Assembly: GCA_000434995.1 (NCBI GenBank)
Contig: FR895327.1
Span: 62,591-103,731, forward strand
Direction of reading: 5' to 3'
From: Firmicutes bacterium CAG:341
Lineage (GTDB): Bacteria; Bacillota; Clostridia; Oscillospirales; Acutalibacteraceae
DNA length: 41,141 nt
Under the pieces are notes generated by a model that was not told where the DNA came from, did not search any database, and saw only the letters and a program-made list of their open reading frames with translations. Below, in pieces: positions 7,254 through 16,096 of this stretch; the stretch's first letter is position 1, and every line of letters begins with the position of its first letter. A program made the translations under genes and the position numbers.

Positions 7254-8615
7254 TTACCCCTTACTTATTTGTTTTTGATTATCAATCAACTTTTTAAAAT
7301 TCTTTTTCTTATTAAGATAAATAATAACAAGCGGAATATCAGCAAGCAGCCAAGCAACAGGACCGGCATAGCATATTGCATTAAAGCCGATAAGCGGAGT
7401 GAAAACAAGCGCTACTGCAAGCCTACCAAACAATTCGCCTGCACCTGCAATCATATTAGCGTATGTAAAACCGAGGCCTTGAAGTGTATTCCTAAATACA
7501 AACAAAACTGCTACAAGGCTGTAACATTCGGCTATTGCCCATAGGTAGTGCATTGCCGCATCCATAATTTGTGCGTTATATTCTTTCATAAATAACTTAA
7601 CGATAAACGGCCCTATTGAGACAAGGATTGCACTGCAAGCCAAAGATACAATAACATCAAGAATAAATATGCGCTTAACACTTTTAATTATTCTTTCATA
7701 CTTGCCGGCACCGTAATTTTGTGATACAAAAGTCATATTACCGACACCCAAACCGGACATTGGAATATTGGTAAGCTGCTCCACTCTGCCGGCAGCAGTA
7801 AAGCCTGCAATTACGCTTGAACCAAAACCGTTAACTGCTGTTTGAAGAACCATTGAACCGATAGAAGTTATACTGAATTGCAGTGAAATGGGAATACCTA
7901 TTTTTATCTGTGCCCAAGATACTTTACCGTCAATTTTCAATGCAGTCTTATCAATATTATATTCTTCTGTATACTTTAAAACACTTATTGCCGATAAAAC
8001 AGCCGCAACGAGTTCAGAAATCGCAGTAGCCCAAGCAGCACCGATAACTCCCCATTTAAAAGCACCTACAAATAATATATCAAGCAAAAGATTTACAATA
8101 ACACTTACAATCAAAAAATATAACGGCCTTTTGCTATCACCCACAGCACGCGAAAGAGCATTGAAATTATTTAATGACATTTGTATAGGTACTGCATAAT
8201 AAAGCACATCAATATATTGCGCAGACATATCAATAATATCATCAGGCGTATCAATAGCTTTAAGAAGCGGGCGAGATAAAAAATGTGCAACTATCATAAT
8301 AACCATACCGATAACAAAAGCCAAAGTAATACTGTTACCGGCATATTTATTCATTTTATCAAACTTTCTTGCGCCATATGCCTGTGCAACGGAAATAGTA
8401 AAACCGGAAGTTAAACCGAGCGAAGTGCCGATTATGAACCCGTTTATCGAACCAACATTACCGACTGCGGCAAGTGCGTCGGTACCAACAAATCTGCCGA
8501 CTATAATATTATCAACCAAATTATAATTATACTGCAACATTGAGCTTAGCATAATAGGAAGAGCAAACAGTATAATACTTTTCACCGGTTTTCCGTTTAT
8601 CAAATCACTTTTCAT
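7254..8615 (-). CDS. MATE family efflux transporter
   Basis: A 453-aa protein with twelve predicted membrane helices in two similar halves, the usual MATE length. The N-terminal FALPIMLSSMLQYNYNLVD and the following IIVGRFVGTDALAAVG are typical of the bacterial DinF/NorM-like branch, which exports cationic or other small molecules using Na+ or H+. Substrate cannot be inferred. AGAGGC lies before the ATG. A plausible weak promoter (TTGACT, 17 bases, TAAAGT) lies upstream at about 8648-8676 on the minus strand. First gene of a two-gene unit with the YhhN protein. Confidence 0.93.
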   Translation of the reverse strand: MKSDLINGKPVKSIILFALPIMLSSMLQYNYNLVDNIIVGRFVGTDALAAVGNVGSINGFIIGTSLGLTSGFTISVAQAYGARKFDKMNKYAGNSITLAFVIGMVIMIVAHFLSRPLLKAIDTPDDIIDMSAQYIDVLYYAVPIQMSLNNFNALSRAVGDSKRPLYFLIVSVIVNLLLDILFVGAFKWGVIGAAWATAISELVAAVLSAISVLKYTEEYNIDKTALKIDGKVSWAQIKIGIPISLQFSITSIGSMVLQTAVNGFGSSVIAGFTAAGRVEQLTNIPMSGLGVGNMTFVSQNYGAGKYERIIKSVKRIFILDVIVSLACSAILVSIGPFIVKLFMKEYNAQIMDAAMHYLWAIAECYSLVAVLFVFRNTLQGLGFTYANMIAGAGELFGRLAVALVFTPLIGFNAICYAGPVAWLLADIPLVIIYLNKKKNFKKLIDNQKQISKG

Positions 8616-8739
8616 AACAAATGCCTCTGTATTTATTCTAATGACACTTTAACATTTAAAATATTATAAGTCAATATAAAATAGATAATATCAGTAAAAT
8701 GTACAAGGATACGAAGCATATAATATAGTGGTGATGAAA

Positions 8740-9423
8740 ATGTTATCTGCTTTACTATCAGCAATAAGCGCAAATTTAATCTATTTTATACTTCACATTC
8801 AAAACACTTCAAGCTTCCCAAAACCTCTTTCTCCGAAAGAAGAGCAAAAAATGCTTGAAAGAATGAAAAACGGAGATAAAAATGCACGAGCCATACTGAT
8901 TGAAAGAAATTTGAGGCTTGTAAGCCACATAGTAAAAAAATACTATTCAAAAACAAATGATAATGAGGATTTAATCAGTATCGGAACAATAGGGTTAATT
9001 AAGGCAATTGACTCATTTGACAGCGATAAATGCGTAAGACTTGCAACATATGCTTCGCGTTGCATTGAAAATGAAATACTTATGCATTTTCGCTCTGCAA
9101 AAAAGCAAGCTAACGATATTTATTTGGGAGATGCACTTGAAATTGATAAAGACGGCAACCCTTTAACTATTGAAGACACAATAAGTTCACCGGTGGATTT
9201 AGCTGAGGATTTAGAAACTAAAGTGCGTTGGGAAAAAGTATCTAAAATAATACAAAATATGGAAGACGGCAGAGAAAAAGAAATAATAATACTTCGCTAC
9301 GGGTTAAATAACAAAAAGCCTTTGACACAACGGGAAGTTGCACAAAGGCTTAATATAAGCAGAAGCTATGTATCAAGAATTGAAAAAAAGATATTAAATG
9401 ACATTAAAAACGAAATTGAATAA
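8740..9423 (+). CDS. sigK: Sporulation sigma factor sigma-K (pro-sigma-K)
   Basis: A 227-aa sigma-70 family protein, the late mother-cell sporulation factor. The sequence FPKPLSPKEEQ, region 2 (NLRLVSHIVKK, DLISIGTIGLIKAID, RCIENEILMHFR) and region 4 with the helix-turn-helix TQREVAQRLNISRSYVSRIE are closely like Bacillus SigK. Before FPKPLS lies a hydrophobic stretch of about 25 residues, consistent with the pro-sequence that keeps sigma-K inactive at the membrane until SpoIVFB cuts it. The frame is open to a GTG at 8728; I prefer ATG 8740 because GGTGAT sits just before it. The gene is continuous, with no skin-type insertion. Its stop abuts that of the convergent downstream gene. Confidence 0.94.
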   Translation: MLSALLSAISANLIYFILHIQNTSSFPKPLSPKEEQKMLERMKNGDKNARAILIERNLRLVSHIVKKYYSKTNDNEDLISIGTIGLIKAIDSFDSDKCVRLATYASRCIENEILMHFRSAKKQANDIYLGDALEIDKDGNPLTIEDTISSPVDLAEDLETKVRWEKVSKIIQNMEDGREKEIIILRYGLNNKKPLTQREVAQRLNISRSYVSRIEKKILNDIKNEIE

Positions 9424-9645
9424 TTACTTATCATTCAACTGCTTTTTTAATTCCTTGTTTTCTTCTTCAAGCGCTTCAAGAATTGAAATATTTTGTTTTA
9501 ATTCCCTACTTACGGATTTGAGTTGAAAATCAAGATTTGAATTAACAATTTCCAATCTTTGACATTCAAAATTTACATCTTCAAGTGCAGCCATAAGACG
9601 AGAAATTTCATCTTTAAGTTTTTGCACATCGGAATTTTTTACCAT
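9424..9645 (-). CDS. Small coiled-coil protein (73 aa)
   Basis: A 73-aa protein that is almost entirely one predicted coiled coil, with heptad-spaced Leu, Ile and Val from about residue 5 to 70 and charged residues between. Start ATG 9645 has GGGG 7 bases upstream; the longer frame to 9669 would need a TTG with no ribosome site. It ends exactly where sigK ends on the other strand (no bases between the two stops). It lies downstream of the terminator that follows the PPIC gene, so it either has its own weak promoter or is reached by read-through. Coiled coils of this size are often scaffolds or division/sporulation adaptors; no specific role can be claimed. Confidence 0.7.
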   Translation of the reverse strand: MVKNSDVQKLKDEISRLMAALEDVNFECQRLEIVNSNLDFQLKSVSRELKQNISILEALEEENKELKKQLNDK

Positions 9646-9669
9646 AGTGTTCCCCTTAAATAAAAGCAA

Positions 9670-9701
9670 AATAAAGAGGTTGAATATACAACCTCTTTAT
9701 T
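9670..9701 (-). terminator. Terminator after the first PPIC gene
   Basis: A perfect 13-bp stem, AATAAAGAGGTTG (9670-9682) with its complement at 9689-9701 and a 6-base loop. On the minus strand it is followed by a T-rich run. It lies between the PPIC stop (9710) and the start of the small coiled-coil gene (9645). Confidence 0.8.
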
Positions 9702-9709
9702 ATTTTACA

Positions 9710-11557
9710 TTAGTTGTCGATATCGACATCTTTCTCGAAATAACGAGAACCAAACCAATTTACTTTGATTGTATAATCTTTTTCGAGTTTTTCAGTTGCG
9801 CTTGTGCTGTCAGCCGAAGCAAGTGCAGTTTTAGCTGTGTACTGCCACGCAGTAAGTTTACCTGTACCAACAAAGTACATAATATGATAACCGAAATCTG
9901 ACTTAACAATTGCGGTATCTCCCGCTTTTCTTGATGAATCAAAACACCAAGCTGAGAATGAGTTAACCATTTGGCCAGGTACTACATTTTCATAAAGTCC
10001 GCCGTTATCTTTAGAGCCTGTATCGGTTGAATTTTCTTCAGCAAGCTTTGAAAAGCTCTTTTCTTTCTTATCACCGGCATTGAATTCATCAAGAATTTTG
10101 GTAGCCTTCTTGTAAGCTGCTGCCCACTGTGCATCAGTTGCATCCTTAGCCTTAGTATTCTTATCATTTGTTTCAGGTGCTACAAGAATGTGGCGAACAT
10201 TTACAGTTTTTCTATCCTGAATTGAGGCAGGAGAAAGAACATATACAACAGTTGTGCTGTACTGGTATGAATCGCCTGCTTTTCTTTTTGAGCTGTAAAG
10301 CCAATCAAGGCCTGGATATTTATTCTTATCTTTATTATCAGCAGTTGCAATAGCATAACCCTTATTCTTAAGGTTATCTTTAGTTACGCCGTATTCGGTT
10401 GAATAGCCGGCATCTTCATATGCAGTTTTATCAAACTTATCAGAAGCATACTTTTGGCAAAGTTCTGTAAAGTTAGATGCATCAGAAGCAAGCGCTTTCT
10501 TAAATGCTTTTGCATCATCTTCGCTTGAACATTCAAAAAGTCTTACATCAACAGCAAGAAGGTCATCCTTATGCTCTTTCTTATAATTTTCTAAATCTTT
10601 AGTTGAATATTCCTTTTCACTTGACTTATTGCTGAGTCCATCCTTATAGTTATCGGCAATATAGCTTCTTGTGGCTTCCTGCTTAAACAAGCTTTCAGTT
10701 ACACCCTTACCCATTGCTTTTACAAGATAACCGCTTAATGTATAGCCATACTTATGTGCTGATTCTCTGTATTGGTCAAGAGTTTCTTTAAGCTCTTTCT
10801 TTTGGTCTGCTGTAATTTCAGGGTCTTTTCCGTCATTATCAGCTTTAGCTGCGAGGTAATAAGTATAAGTTGACTCAATTGACTCAATTGCTTCTTCTTG
10901 CATATACTCTGCCCAAGTTACAGTTTCGTTATCGTCATTTTTAGTAGTTTGCTTTGAAAGCTTCTTATCAAAATCAACATCAAGCTTATAATCAGCCGGG
11001 TCAAGACCGTACTGTGTATACTGTTCTTGCTGATTTCTCATACTATTATAAGTCATAGCAAAATAATAGTTGTAAGTAGCAACTTTGATTTTTGCCTTTT
11101 CAGTACCGTTAGTAACAGTCATACCTGTAAATGTTTGAGCCGGGATGCTTAACGAAGCTATAAAGCCCTTTCTTACCGCACCGGTAGCTACATATGTAAC
11201 AAGAAGTGCTACAACGATAACAACGCAAATTACAGATTTGATGATTTTAACTGTTTTCGGTGCAAGACCGTTAGCGTTTGAACCGATTTCAGAATACTTA
11301 TCACTGAGCTTTTTAATCTCGGCAGAAAGTTTTTCAACTTCCTTTTCATCTGTACTTTCAGCCTTTTTAGCTTTAAGAGCATCAATCTCTTTTTTCAATT
11401 CTGTTCTTTTAGCTTCGTTCTTTTCGCGAACTTTTGCAGCCTTAGCAGCTTTCTTTTCAGCAGATTTTTTTGCTTTAGCGGCTTTTTTAGCTGACTTATC
11501 ATCAGCACTTACACTGCCGCCTGTTAACAAATCATCTTCTAATTGTTTTTTTGCCAT
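9710..11557 (-). CDS. Membrane-anchored parvulin-type peptidyl-prolyl isomerase (PPIC)
   Basis: A 615-aa PrsA/SurA-like foldase acting outside the membrane. The N-terminus (residues 1-100) is cytoplasmic, Lys/Ala/Glu-rich and probably coiled coil; one membrane helix spans about 104-126. A helical SurA_N-like region follows, and the PPIC rotamase domain runs from about 450 to 565, with NVRHILVAPE at its start, GGLYENV and the closing FGYHIMYF. It lacks a lipobox, unlike Bacillus PrsA, so it is held by a signal anchor. The neighbouring gene upstream is a paralogue with the same plan. A predicted promoter with a palindrome sits at 11590-11628 and a terminator at 9670-9701, so it is its own transcription unit. 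Confidence 0.9.
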   Translation of the reverse strand: MAKKQLEDDLLTGGSVSADDKSAKKAAKAKKSAEKKAAKAAKVREKNEAKRTELKKEIDALKAKKAESTDEKEVEKLSAEIKKLSDKYSEIGSNANGLAPKTVKIIKSVICVVIVVALLVTYVATGAVRKGFIASLSIPAQTFTGMTVTNGTEKAKIKVATYNYYFAMTYNSMRNQQEQYTQYGLDPADYKLDVDFDKKLSKQTTKNDDNETVTWAEYMQEEAIESIESTYTYYLAAKADNDGKDPEITADQKKELKETLDQYRESAHKYGYTLSGYLVKAMGKGVTESLFKQEATRSYIADNYKDGLSNKSSEKEYSTKDLENYKKEHKDDLLAVDVRLFECSSEDDAKAFKKALASDASNFTELCQKYASDKFDKTAYEDAGYSTEYGVTKDNLKNKGYAIATADNKDKNKYPGLDWLYSSKRKAGDSYQYSTTVVYVLSPASIQDRKTVNVRHILVAPETNDKNTKAKDATDAQWAAAYKKATKILDEFNAGDKKEKSFSKLAEENSTDTGSKDNGGLYENVVPGQMVNSFSAWCFDSSRKAGDTAIVKSDFGYHIMYFVGTGKLTAWQYTAKTALASADSTSATEKLEKDYTIKVNWFGSRYFEKDVDIDN

Positions 11558-11589
11558 TTTTTCGTCCTACCTATTTCAATCAAATTTAA

Positions 11590-11628
11590 TTCACAAAATA
11601 TTTTACACTATTTTTGTGAATATTACAA
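11590..11628 (-). promoter_or_regulatory. Promoter of the first PPIC gene with overlapping palindrome
   Basis: Minus-strand TTGTAA (11628-11623), 17-base spacer, TAAAAT (11605-11600). An inverted repeat TTCACAAAATA (11590-11600) / TATTTTTGTGAA (11609-11620) with an 8-base centre covers most of the spacer, the -10 box and the expected start. This suggests an operator, but no regulator can be named. Confidence 0.5.
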
Positions 11629-11690
11629 GAATTATTTTATTTTTTCCTAAATTATATGCAAATTGCTGTAAATATCATACAAAAATCATT

Positions 11691-13586
11691 TTATTTACTG
11701 CTTGTTGTATCAGCAGCAGAACTTGATGATTTATTTGAAGTCGAAGCTGTATTTGCAATTTCTTTAGCAGCTTTTTCTTTATCTACTGCTTTTTTAACTG
11801 CGTTTTCGTGAACTTTGATTTTAGATTTTTCAACCATTTCCGATAATCTGTCCGACTTGATTTGAGCAATGATTTTTGATTCATATTCAGGGCAATCATT
11901 TATAAAGAACATAATATGGTAACCGTAATCACTTTTAACAATGCCGGTATCACCGTACTTGCGTGAATCATCGGTAGACCACTTTTCAAAATCAGAAACC
12001 ATTTGGCCAAGAGCTACCGATTCATAAAGGCCGCCGAATGAATCGCTTGAGCCTGAAGAAGTTGATGCTGTATCTGTGCTGTACTGCTCTGCAAGTTTAG
12101 CAAAAGCATATTCGCTTTTATCTGTTTTATTGAACTTTTCAACGATTGAATCGGCTTTTTTCTTTGCCTTTTCCCACTGTGCGTCAGTATATGTTGTTTC
12201 GTTTGAAGAAGATAAAGAATCATTGTCACTTTCAGGTGTAACAAGAATATGCCTTACGGTGTAAGTTTCATCATTCTCAATGCTTGCATTTGATGTTTTT
12301 AATACAATATAAATATATCCTGCTTCTTCATCAATATAGTATTTCTTTGAGCCAACCTTGGTGCTGTCAGAAAACAGCCAATCGTTCATTTCATCATCAA
12401 ACGGTGCATCACTGCCTGAAACCGTTGCAACAACATTGTTTTCATAAGCTTTTGTTGCTTCCTCTTTAGCCTTTGCTTCGCTGAGTGATGAATCCTTCTC
12501 CATTGATGATTGAGCTTCCGATTCGATATATGATTTATAAACATCCGGAACAAGGGCAATAACCGACTTCTTATCTTTCATTTTAGCCATTATTTTTTCA
12601 GCTTTTTTAATTGAAGATTTTTTAGAAGCATCGTCTGTTGAATCATATTCCGAAGCAATATAGTAGAACTCGATTTTCTTATAATCATTCTTATGCTCAT
12701 TATAATACTTATCTACTTCATCATTCGTAACTTTAGTTTCACTTTTATATTTACCTTTATAGTTAGCACTTACATAATACTGTTCAAGCATAAGCTTGAT
12801 TGTATCTTCCGAACAATACGAGCCGAAGTTTGCTTTAATATATTGGTCAAGGCTGACATCATTTTGCGATGCAGAATCTTTCAATTTTTGAATTTGCGAA
12901 TCAATAGTTTTTTTCTGTGCAGATGTGATTGTAACTCCGTCTTTAACTGCCTTTGAATAATAAGTTGCGATTTGCTCTACTTCTTTTAACGCTTCGGTTT
13001 CAAAAAACTTTTGCCAAGAAATTTTATTGCCGTCATCATCGGTAGTATACTGCTTTGAATAATCCTTTGTGGTATCAAGATTATAATAACCATATGACGC
13101 ATACTGCTCATAATAGCTTACTATGCTTGCATAATAATAATCAAACATACCAATGCTTATTTTTTGGTCATCAACAGTTGCCACAACAGATGCCGGGTTC
13201 ATATACTTACCCTCTTTACCGTTAGGTATTGTATAATACCTTACACCGAAAACAGCAACAACTGCAATTACCGCTGCCAAAAAAATAGCAAGAGGTACAA
13301 ATTTAAGCGGCTCTTTATTTATAACAATTTGATTTGAATTATTGTCAAAATTGTTTATTTGGCTTACAGCGTTAGATGAAGGCTTTTCGTCAGCAAAAGA
13401 AATTGAATATTCTTGATTTTCAAAAACAATGTTATCATCAAGAGTTGGTGCATTGGCATCAAATTCCCAATCATCATTGGTTTCGTACTTAATACCATCT
13501 TGTTCTTCAAGGGTATCATCAACTGTTTCGCCAGAAACTTCAGTCACCTTTTCTTCATTTTCTTTATTTAAGTCTTTATCGTCCAT
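11691..13586 (-). CDS. Membrane-anchored PPIC foldase, paralogue of the preceding gene
   Basis: A 631-aa protein with the same layout as the gene downstream of it: a cytoplasmic N-terminus (here acidic rather than basic, about residues 1-100), one membrane helix at about 103-125, a long helical region and a PPIC domain in the C-terminal third (YTVRHILVTPE, GGLYESVALGQMV, YGYHIMFFI). The tail is Ser/Thr/Ala rich. The frame is open to 13673, but ATG 13586 with AGGAGTG 5 bases before it is clearly the start. It probably folds exported proteins; a housekeeping and a specialised copy is one reading of the pair. No lipobox. Its promoter and a leader hairpin are at 13602-13673. Confidence 0.9.
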   Translation of the reverse strand: MDDKDLNKENEEKVTEVSGETVDDTLEEQDGIKYETNDDWEFDANAPTLDDNIVFENQEYSISFADEKPSSNAVSQINNFDNNSNQIVINKEPLKFVPLAIFLAAVIAVVAVFGVRYYTIPNGKEGKYMNPASVVATVDDQKISIGMFDYYYASIVSYYEQYASYGYYNLDTTKDYSKQYTTDDDGNKISWQKFFETEALKEVEQIATYYSKAVKDGVTITSAQKKTIDSQIQKLKDSASQNDVSLDQYIKANFGSYCSEDTIKLMLEQYYVSANYKGKYKSETKVTNDEVDKYYNEHKNDYKKIEFYYIASEYDSTDDASKKSSIKKAEKIMAKMKDKKSVIALVPDVYKSYIESEAQSSMEKDSSLSEAKAKEEATKAYENNVVATVSGSDAPFDDEMNDWLFSDSTKVGSKKYYIDEEAGYIYIVLKTSNASIENDETYTVRHILVTPESDNDSLSSSNETTYTDAQWEKAKKKADSIVEKFNKTDKSEYAFAKLAEQYSTDTASTSSGSSDSFGGLYESVALGQMVSDFEKWSTDDSRKYGDTGIVKSDYGYHIMFFINDCPEYESKIIAQIKSDRLSEMVEKSKIKVHENAVKKAVDKEKAAKEIANTASTSNKSSSSAADTTSSK

Positions 13587-13601
13587 AATTTCACTCCTGT
13601 A

Positions 13602-13673
13602 ATTACTGCCAAAGTGCAGTAATATAATAATTATATACTTGCTAATTATACAATACAAAACTATATATTGCAA
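13602..13673 (-). promoter_or_regulatory. Promoter and leader hairpin of the second PPIC gene
   Basis: Minus-strand TTGCAA (13673-13668), 17-base spacer, TATAAT (13650-13645). In the short leader, ATTACTGC and GCAGTAAT (13602-13609 and 13616-13623) form a perfect 8-bp stem with a 6-base loop, ending only a few bases before the AGGAG ribosome site. The hairpin could limit translation, protect the 5' end, or be a protein-binding site. Confidence 0.55.
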
Positions 13674-13806
13674 TATTATATTAAGAATATTAAATAAATT
13701 TTATATTATCACATTATTAAATGTTTGAAAAACATTCTTAAATTTTTTATATATAATTATTATACTTGCAAATTTAAAGTAAGTAGTGTATATTATAATT
13801 TGTGTT

Positions 13807-13835
13807 TTGCACTATTTTTAAAATCATACTAAAAT
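13807..13835 (+). promoter_or_regulatory. Predicted promoter of the O-antigen ligase-family gene
   Basis: TTGCAC (13807-13812), 17-base spacer, TAAAAT (13830-13835), about 50 bases before the ATG at 13888. Confidence 0.5.
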
Positions 13836-13887
13836 ATAAATATTTTATTCTATAATTATTTAATAAAAACATTGAGGATTCATAATT

Positions 13888-15303
13888 ATGAAAGAAAAGT
13901 TAATCAGTTTGAGGGAGCAGTATAAAACCAATCCCGGTTGGTGCTGGCTCCTTGCAACCATATTTTTGTTTCCAATATTGCCGGAATATGTAAGTCCATT
14001 TATACTTTTTATAGGGTTTATAGTATTCAAAGTACAATGGTCACACGAAGGCAAGAAAGCAAAAGTCGGAACACTCGGCAAGCTTATGATAGCTTTTATG
14101 GGATACTCATTAGTAAGTACCCTTTGGTCAACAACAAAGTTTTCAACTTTAGCCACAGCAGGCTTATGGTGGGGATTGTTTTTAATTCAGGTTATGATAA
14201 ATAACCTTGTACGAACACGAAAGAAAATCGACAGAATTTTAGCTGCAATGTCCCTTTCAGGCGCAATAAACGGTTTTGTTGCAATACTGCAAATATGCTC
14301 ATACACATTATTCAAGTATGATTACATAAAAAAATCGCAGGTATTTGTAACACCTTTTTACAAGCCGCTTGACAAGGCTGTTTACACTTGGCTGCCATTT
14401 GATATTGATACAACACTTTGGTGGGATTCAAGAGCAAGCGGATTTTTTTCAAACCCAAATCTTTTGGCGACCTATTTAATGATTGTATATCCAATATCAA
14501 TATATCTTTTCTTAAACACAAAAGGTAAAAAGCATAAGATTTTATATTTTATGATGAATGTGCTTATCAGCGGCGGCATAAGTGCAACATTAACACGCGG
14601 CGGATGTGTTATTGCAATTGCCGGATGGCTGTTTATGTTCATAGTATTATTTAAGCAGCACAAAAAGCCGCTTCTTGAAATATTTGTACCTACCGTACTT
14701 GTAATTATTCCGTCTTTATTAACAAGATATGGTATTATATTTAAAGCAAGAGGTGCAGGAAGCGAAGCTGTAAAATCATCAGCCGCCCATTTAAAAATTT
14801 GGGGAAGCTTGCTCGATTATATATTCCACCATGCTTTACCATTTATTATCGGCACAGGCTTCGGAATTGAAAGAACAGGTCAAATACTATTAAACACCTA
14901 TCACCTTGATAAACCGCACGGTCATAACTTCGTACTCGAAACATGGGTGGAACTCGGTGTTATCGGCTTAGCATTATTATTCACCGTTTTAGTATGCGCA
15001 TTTGGCAAATTACTTGAAATAAACGCTAATAACGGCAAAAAATTCACACTTGTATTTTGCATTTTCACATCAATGATGATGTACTTGCTTTTCGGTTTAA
15101 CAGACTATATATTTAATTCACCTAAGCAAATTATAAATATATTTATTCTTTTAGGTTTAACCCAAGCACTCAGCCATTGCTATGATAAAACAATAATTCA
15201 CGATGCCGACAGTTTGAAAAAAGCGGCACAAAAAGAACTAAAAAACACAATAAATCAAAAGCCTATAAAACATAAAAAGGCAAAAGAAAAACATATTAAA
15301 TAA
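13888..15303 (+). CDS. O-antigen ligase/polymerase family membrane protein
   Basis: A 471-aa polytopic membrane protein with about ten or more helices. It carries the O-antigen ligase (Wzy/WaaL-like) pattern: an N-terminal set of helices, NPNLLATYLMIVYPI at about 193-207, a TRGG motif at about 235, and in the last large outer loop PHGHNFVLETWVELGVIG, the conserved His-Asn plus Glu-x-Gly segment. In a Gram-positive cell such proteins link or polymerise surface glycans or teichoic-type polymers. No glycosyltransferase cluster is adjacent, so the substrate is unknown. The C-terminus is a short Lys-rich cytoplasmic tail. GAGGA precedes the ATG. Transcribed alone with a strong terminator. Confidence 0.85.
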   Translation: MKEKLISLREQYKTNPGWCWLLATIFLFPILPEYVSPFILFIGFIVFKVQWSHEGKKAKVGTLGKLMIAFMGYSLVSTLWSTTKFSTLATAGLWWGLFLIQVMINNLVRTRKKIDRILAAMSLSGAINGFVAILQICSYTLFKYDYIKKSQVFVTPFYKPLDKAVYTWLPFDIDTTLWWDSRASGFFSNPNLLATYLMIVYPISIYLFLNTKGKKHKILYFMMNVLISGGISATLTRGGCVIAIAGWLFMFIVLFKQHKKPLLEIFVPTVLVIIPSLLTRYGIIFKARGAGSEAVKSSAAHLKIWGSLLDYIFHHALPFIIGTGFGIERTGQILLNTYHLDKPHGHNFVLETWVELGVIGLALLFTVLVCAFGKLLEINANNGKKFTLVFCIFTSMMMYLLFGLTDYIFNSPKQIINIFILLGLTQALSHCYDKTIIHDADSLKKAAQKELKNTINQKPIKHKKAKEKHIK

Positions 15304-15336
15304 ACCCCTGCTTCACCACATTTGAAGCAGGGGTTT
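15302..15336 (+). terminator. Terminator after the O-antigen ligase-family gene
   Basis: A perfect 14-bp stem AAACCCCTGCTTCA (15302-15315) with its complement (15323-15336), 7-base loop, starting at the stop codon and followed by a T-containing run. Confidence 0.85.
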
Positions 15337-15425
15337 GCTTTATCCATTTATTGATTTGGAATTAACACCCTTATAATAAGATAATTGCACACAAATATTA
15401 AAAATACATTAAACAGATATTATAA

Positions 15426-16004
15426 TTAACGCCTGTTTTCAATAGCAATATGTTTTAAGTTATTGATGATTCTTTCAAGTCGCTTTGTCATAATTTCAGG
15501 CGAGTCTTTCATTCCTCTTTGTGCCCAACCAAAAACGATACCGACTAAACCGTATCCCAAAAATTCAGCAAGCATCAAATTTTCTTCATGGCCTGATTTT
15601 AAACCTGAATTTTTCTCAATACAGCTGATAACCACCATAAATTGATCATAAGCAAGGCGATTTATATATTTCGACATATCATTAACATCAATTTTAAGTG
15701 CATTAAGATAAAACTTCTTTTCATCAACCATAGTAGTAAAAAGTTTCATAAAGCGGTCATACATATTATCAAAAGTAAAACCTTCGACAAGCGGTTCAAT
15801 AAGTTCTTTATACACAATCCAATCAAGAAGTTCATATTTATCATCAAAATGATAATAGAAAGTTTGCCTGTGCAAATCACAATTATTAGTAATATCTGAT
15901 ACAGATAATTTTTCAAACGGTTGGTTTGACATTAAATCTTTAAGTGACTTTGCAAGTTTAAGCTGTGTTGAATAAGAACATCCCAATTTATTATTTTTAG
16001 GCAT
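15426..16004 (-). CDS. TetR/AcrR family transcriptional regulator
   Basis: A 192-aa regulator. The N-terminal TetR helix-turn-helix is at about residues 34-53 (VSDITNNCDLHRQTFYYHF). The C-terminal domain, with KFYLNAL and a region around residues 95-185, resembles the TetR_C_8 type found in DhaS-like regulators. Start ATG 16004 has GGAGG 5 bases before it; the frame open to 16016 begins at a TTG that would include the ribosome site. No enzyme or transporter is adjacent on the same strand, so its target and ligand are unknown; no convincing operator palindrome was seen in its leader. Confidence 0.88.
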   Translation of the reverse strand: MPKNNKLGCSYSTQLKLAKSLKDLMSNQPFEKLSVSDITNNCDLHRQTFYYHFDDKYELLDWIVYKELIEPLVEGFTFDNMYDRFMKLFTTMVDEKKFYLNALKIDVNDMSKYINRLAYDQFMVVISCIEKNSGLKSGHEENLMLAEFLGYGLVGIVFGWAQRGMKDSPEIMTKRLERIINNLKHIAIENRR

Positions 16005-16096
16005 AATAACCTCCAATTTATGTCAAATTTAATGATTTGTATAATTTCACTTTCTTATAATAACATATAGTTCAAAAACATACAAGTGTATAAAAG

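Larger units (their letters stand above)
13587..13887. other. AT-rich divergent intergenic region
   Basis: About 300 bases without a gene between the divergent PPIC and O-antigen ligase genes. It holds the two promoters described separately and a long A/T-rich stretch (about 13675-13800) in which I see no ORF, repeat or conserved RNA structure. Confidence 0.6.

Noticed and set aside
8717..8724. CATATAAT resembling a sigma-E -10 box before sigK
   Set aside because: It would start transcription at about 8731, inside the ribosome site of the chosen start, and no matching -35 is present.
11145..11726. 193-aa plus-strand ORF antisense to the first PPIC gene
   Set aside because: Mirror of the Lys/Ala-rich coding sequence, with Phe/Leu/Ser-rich low-complexity translation and no ribosome site.
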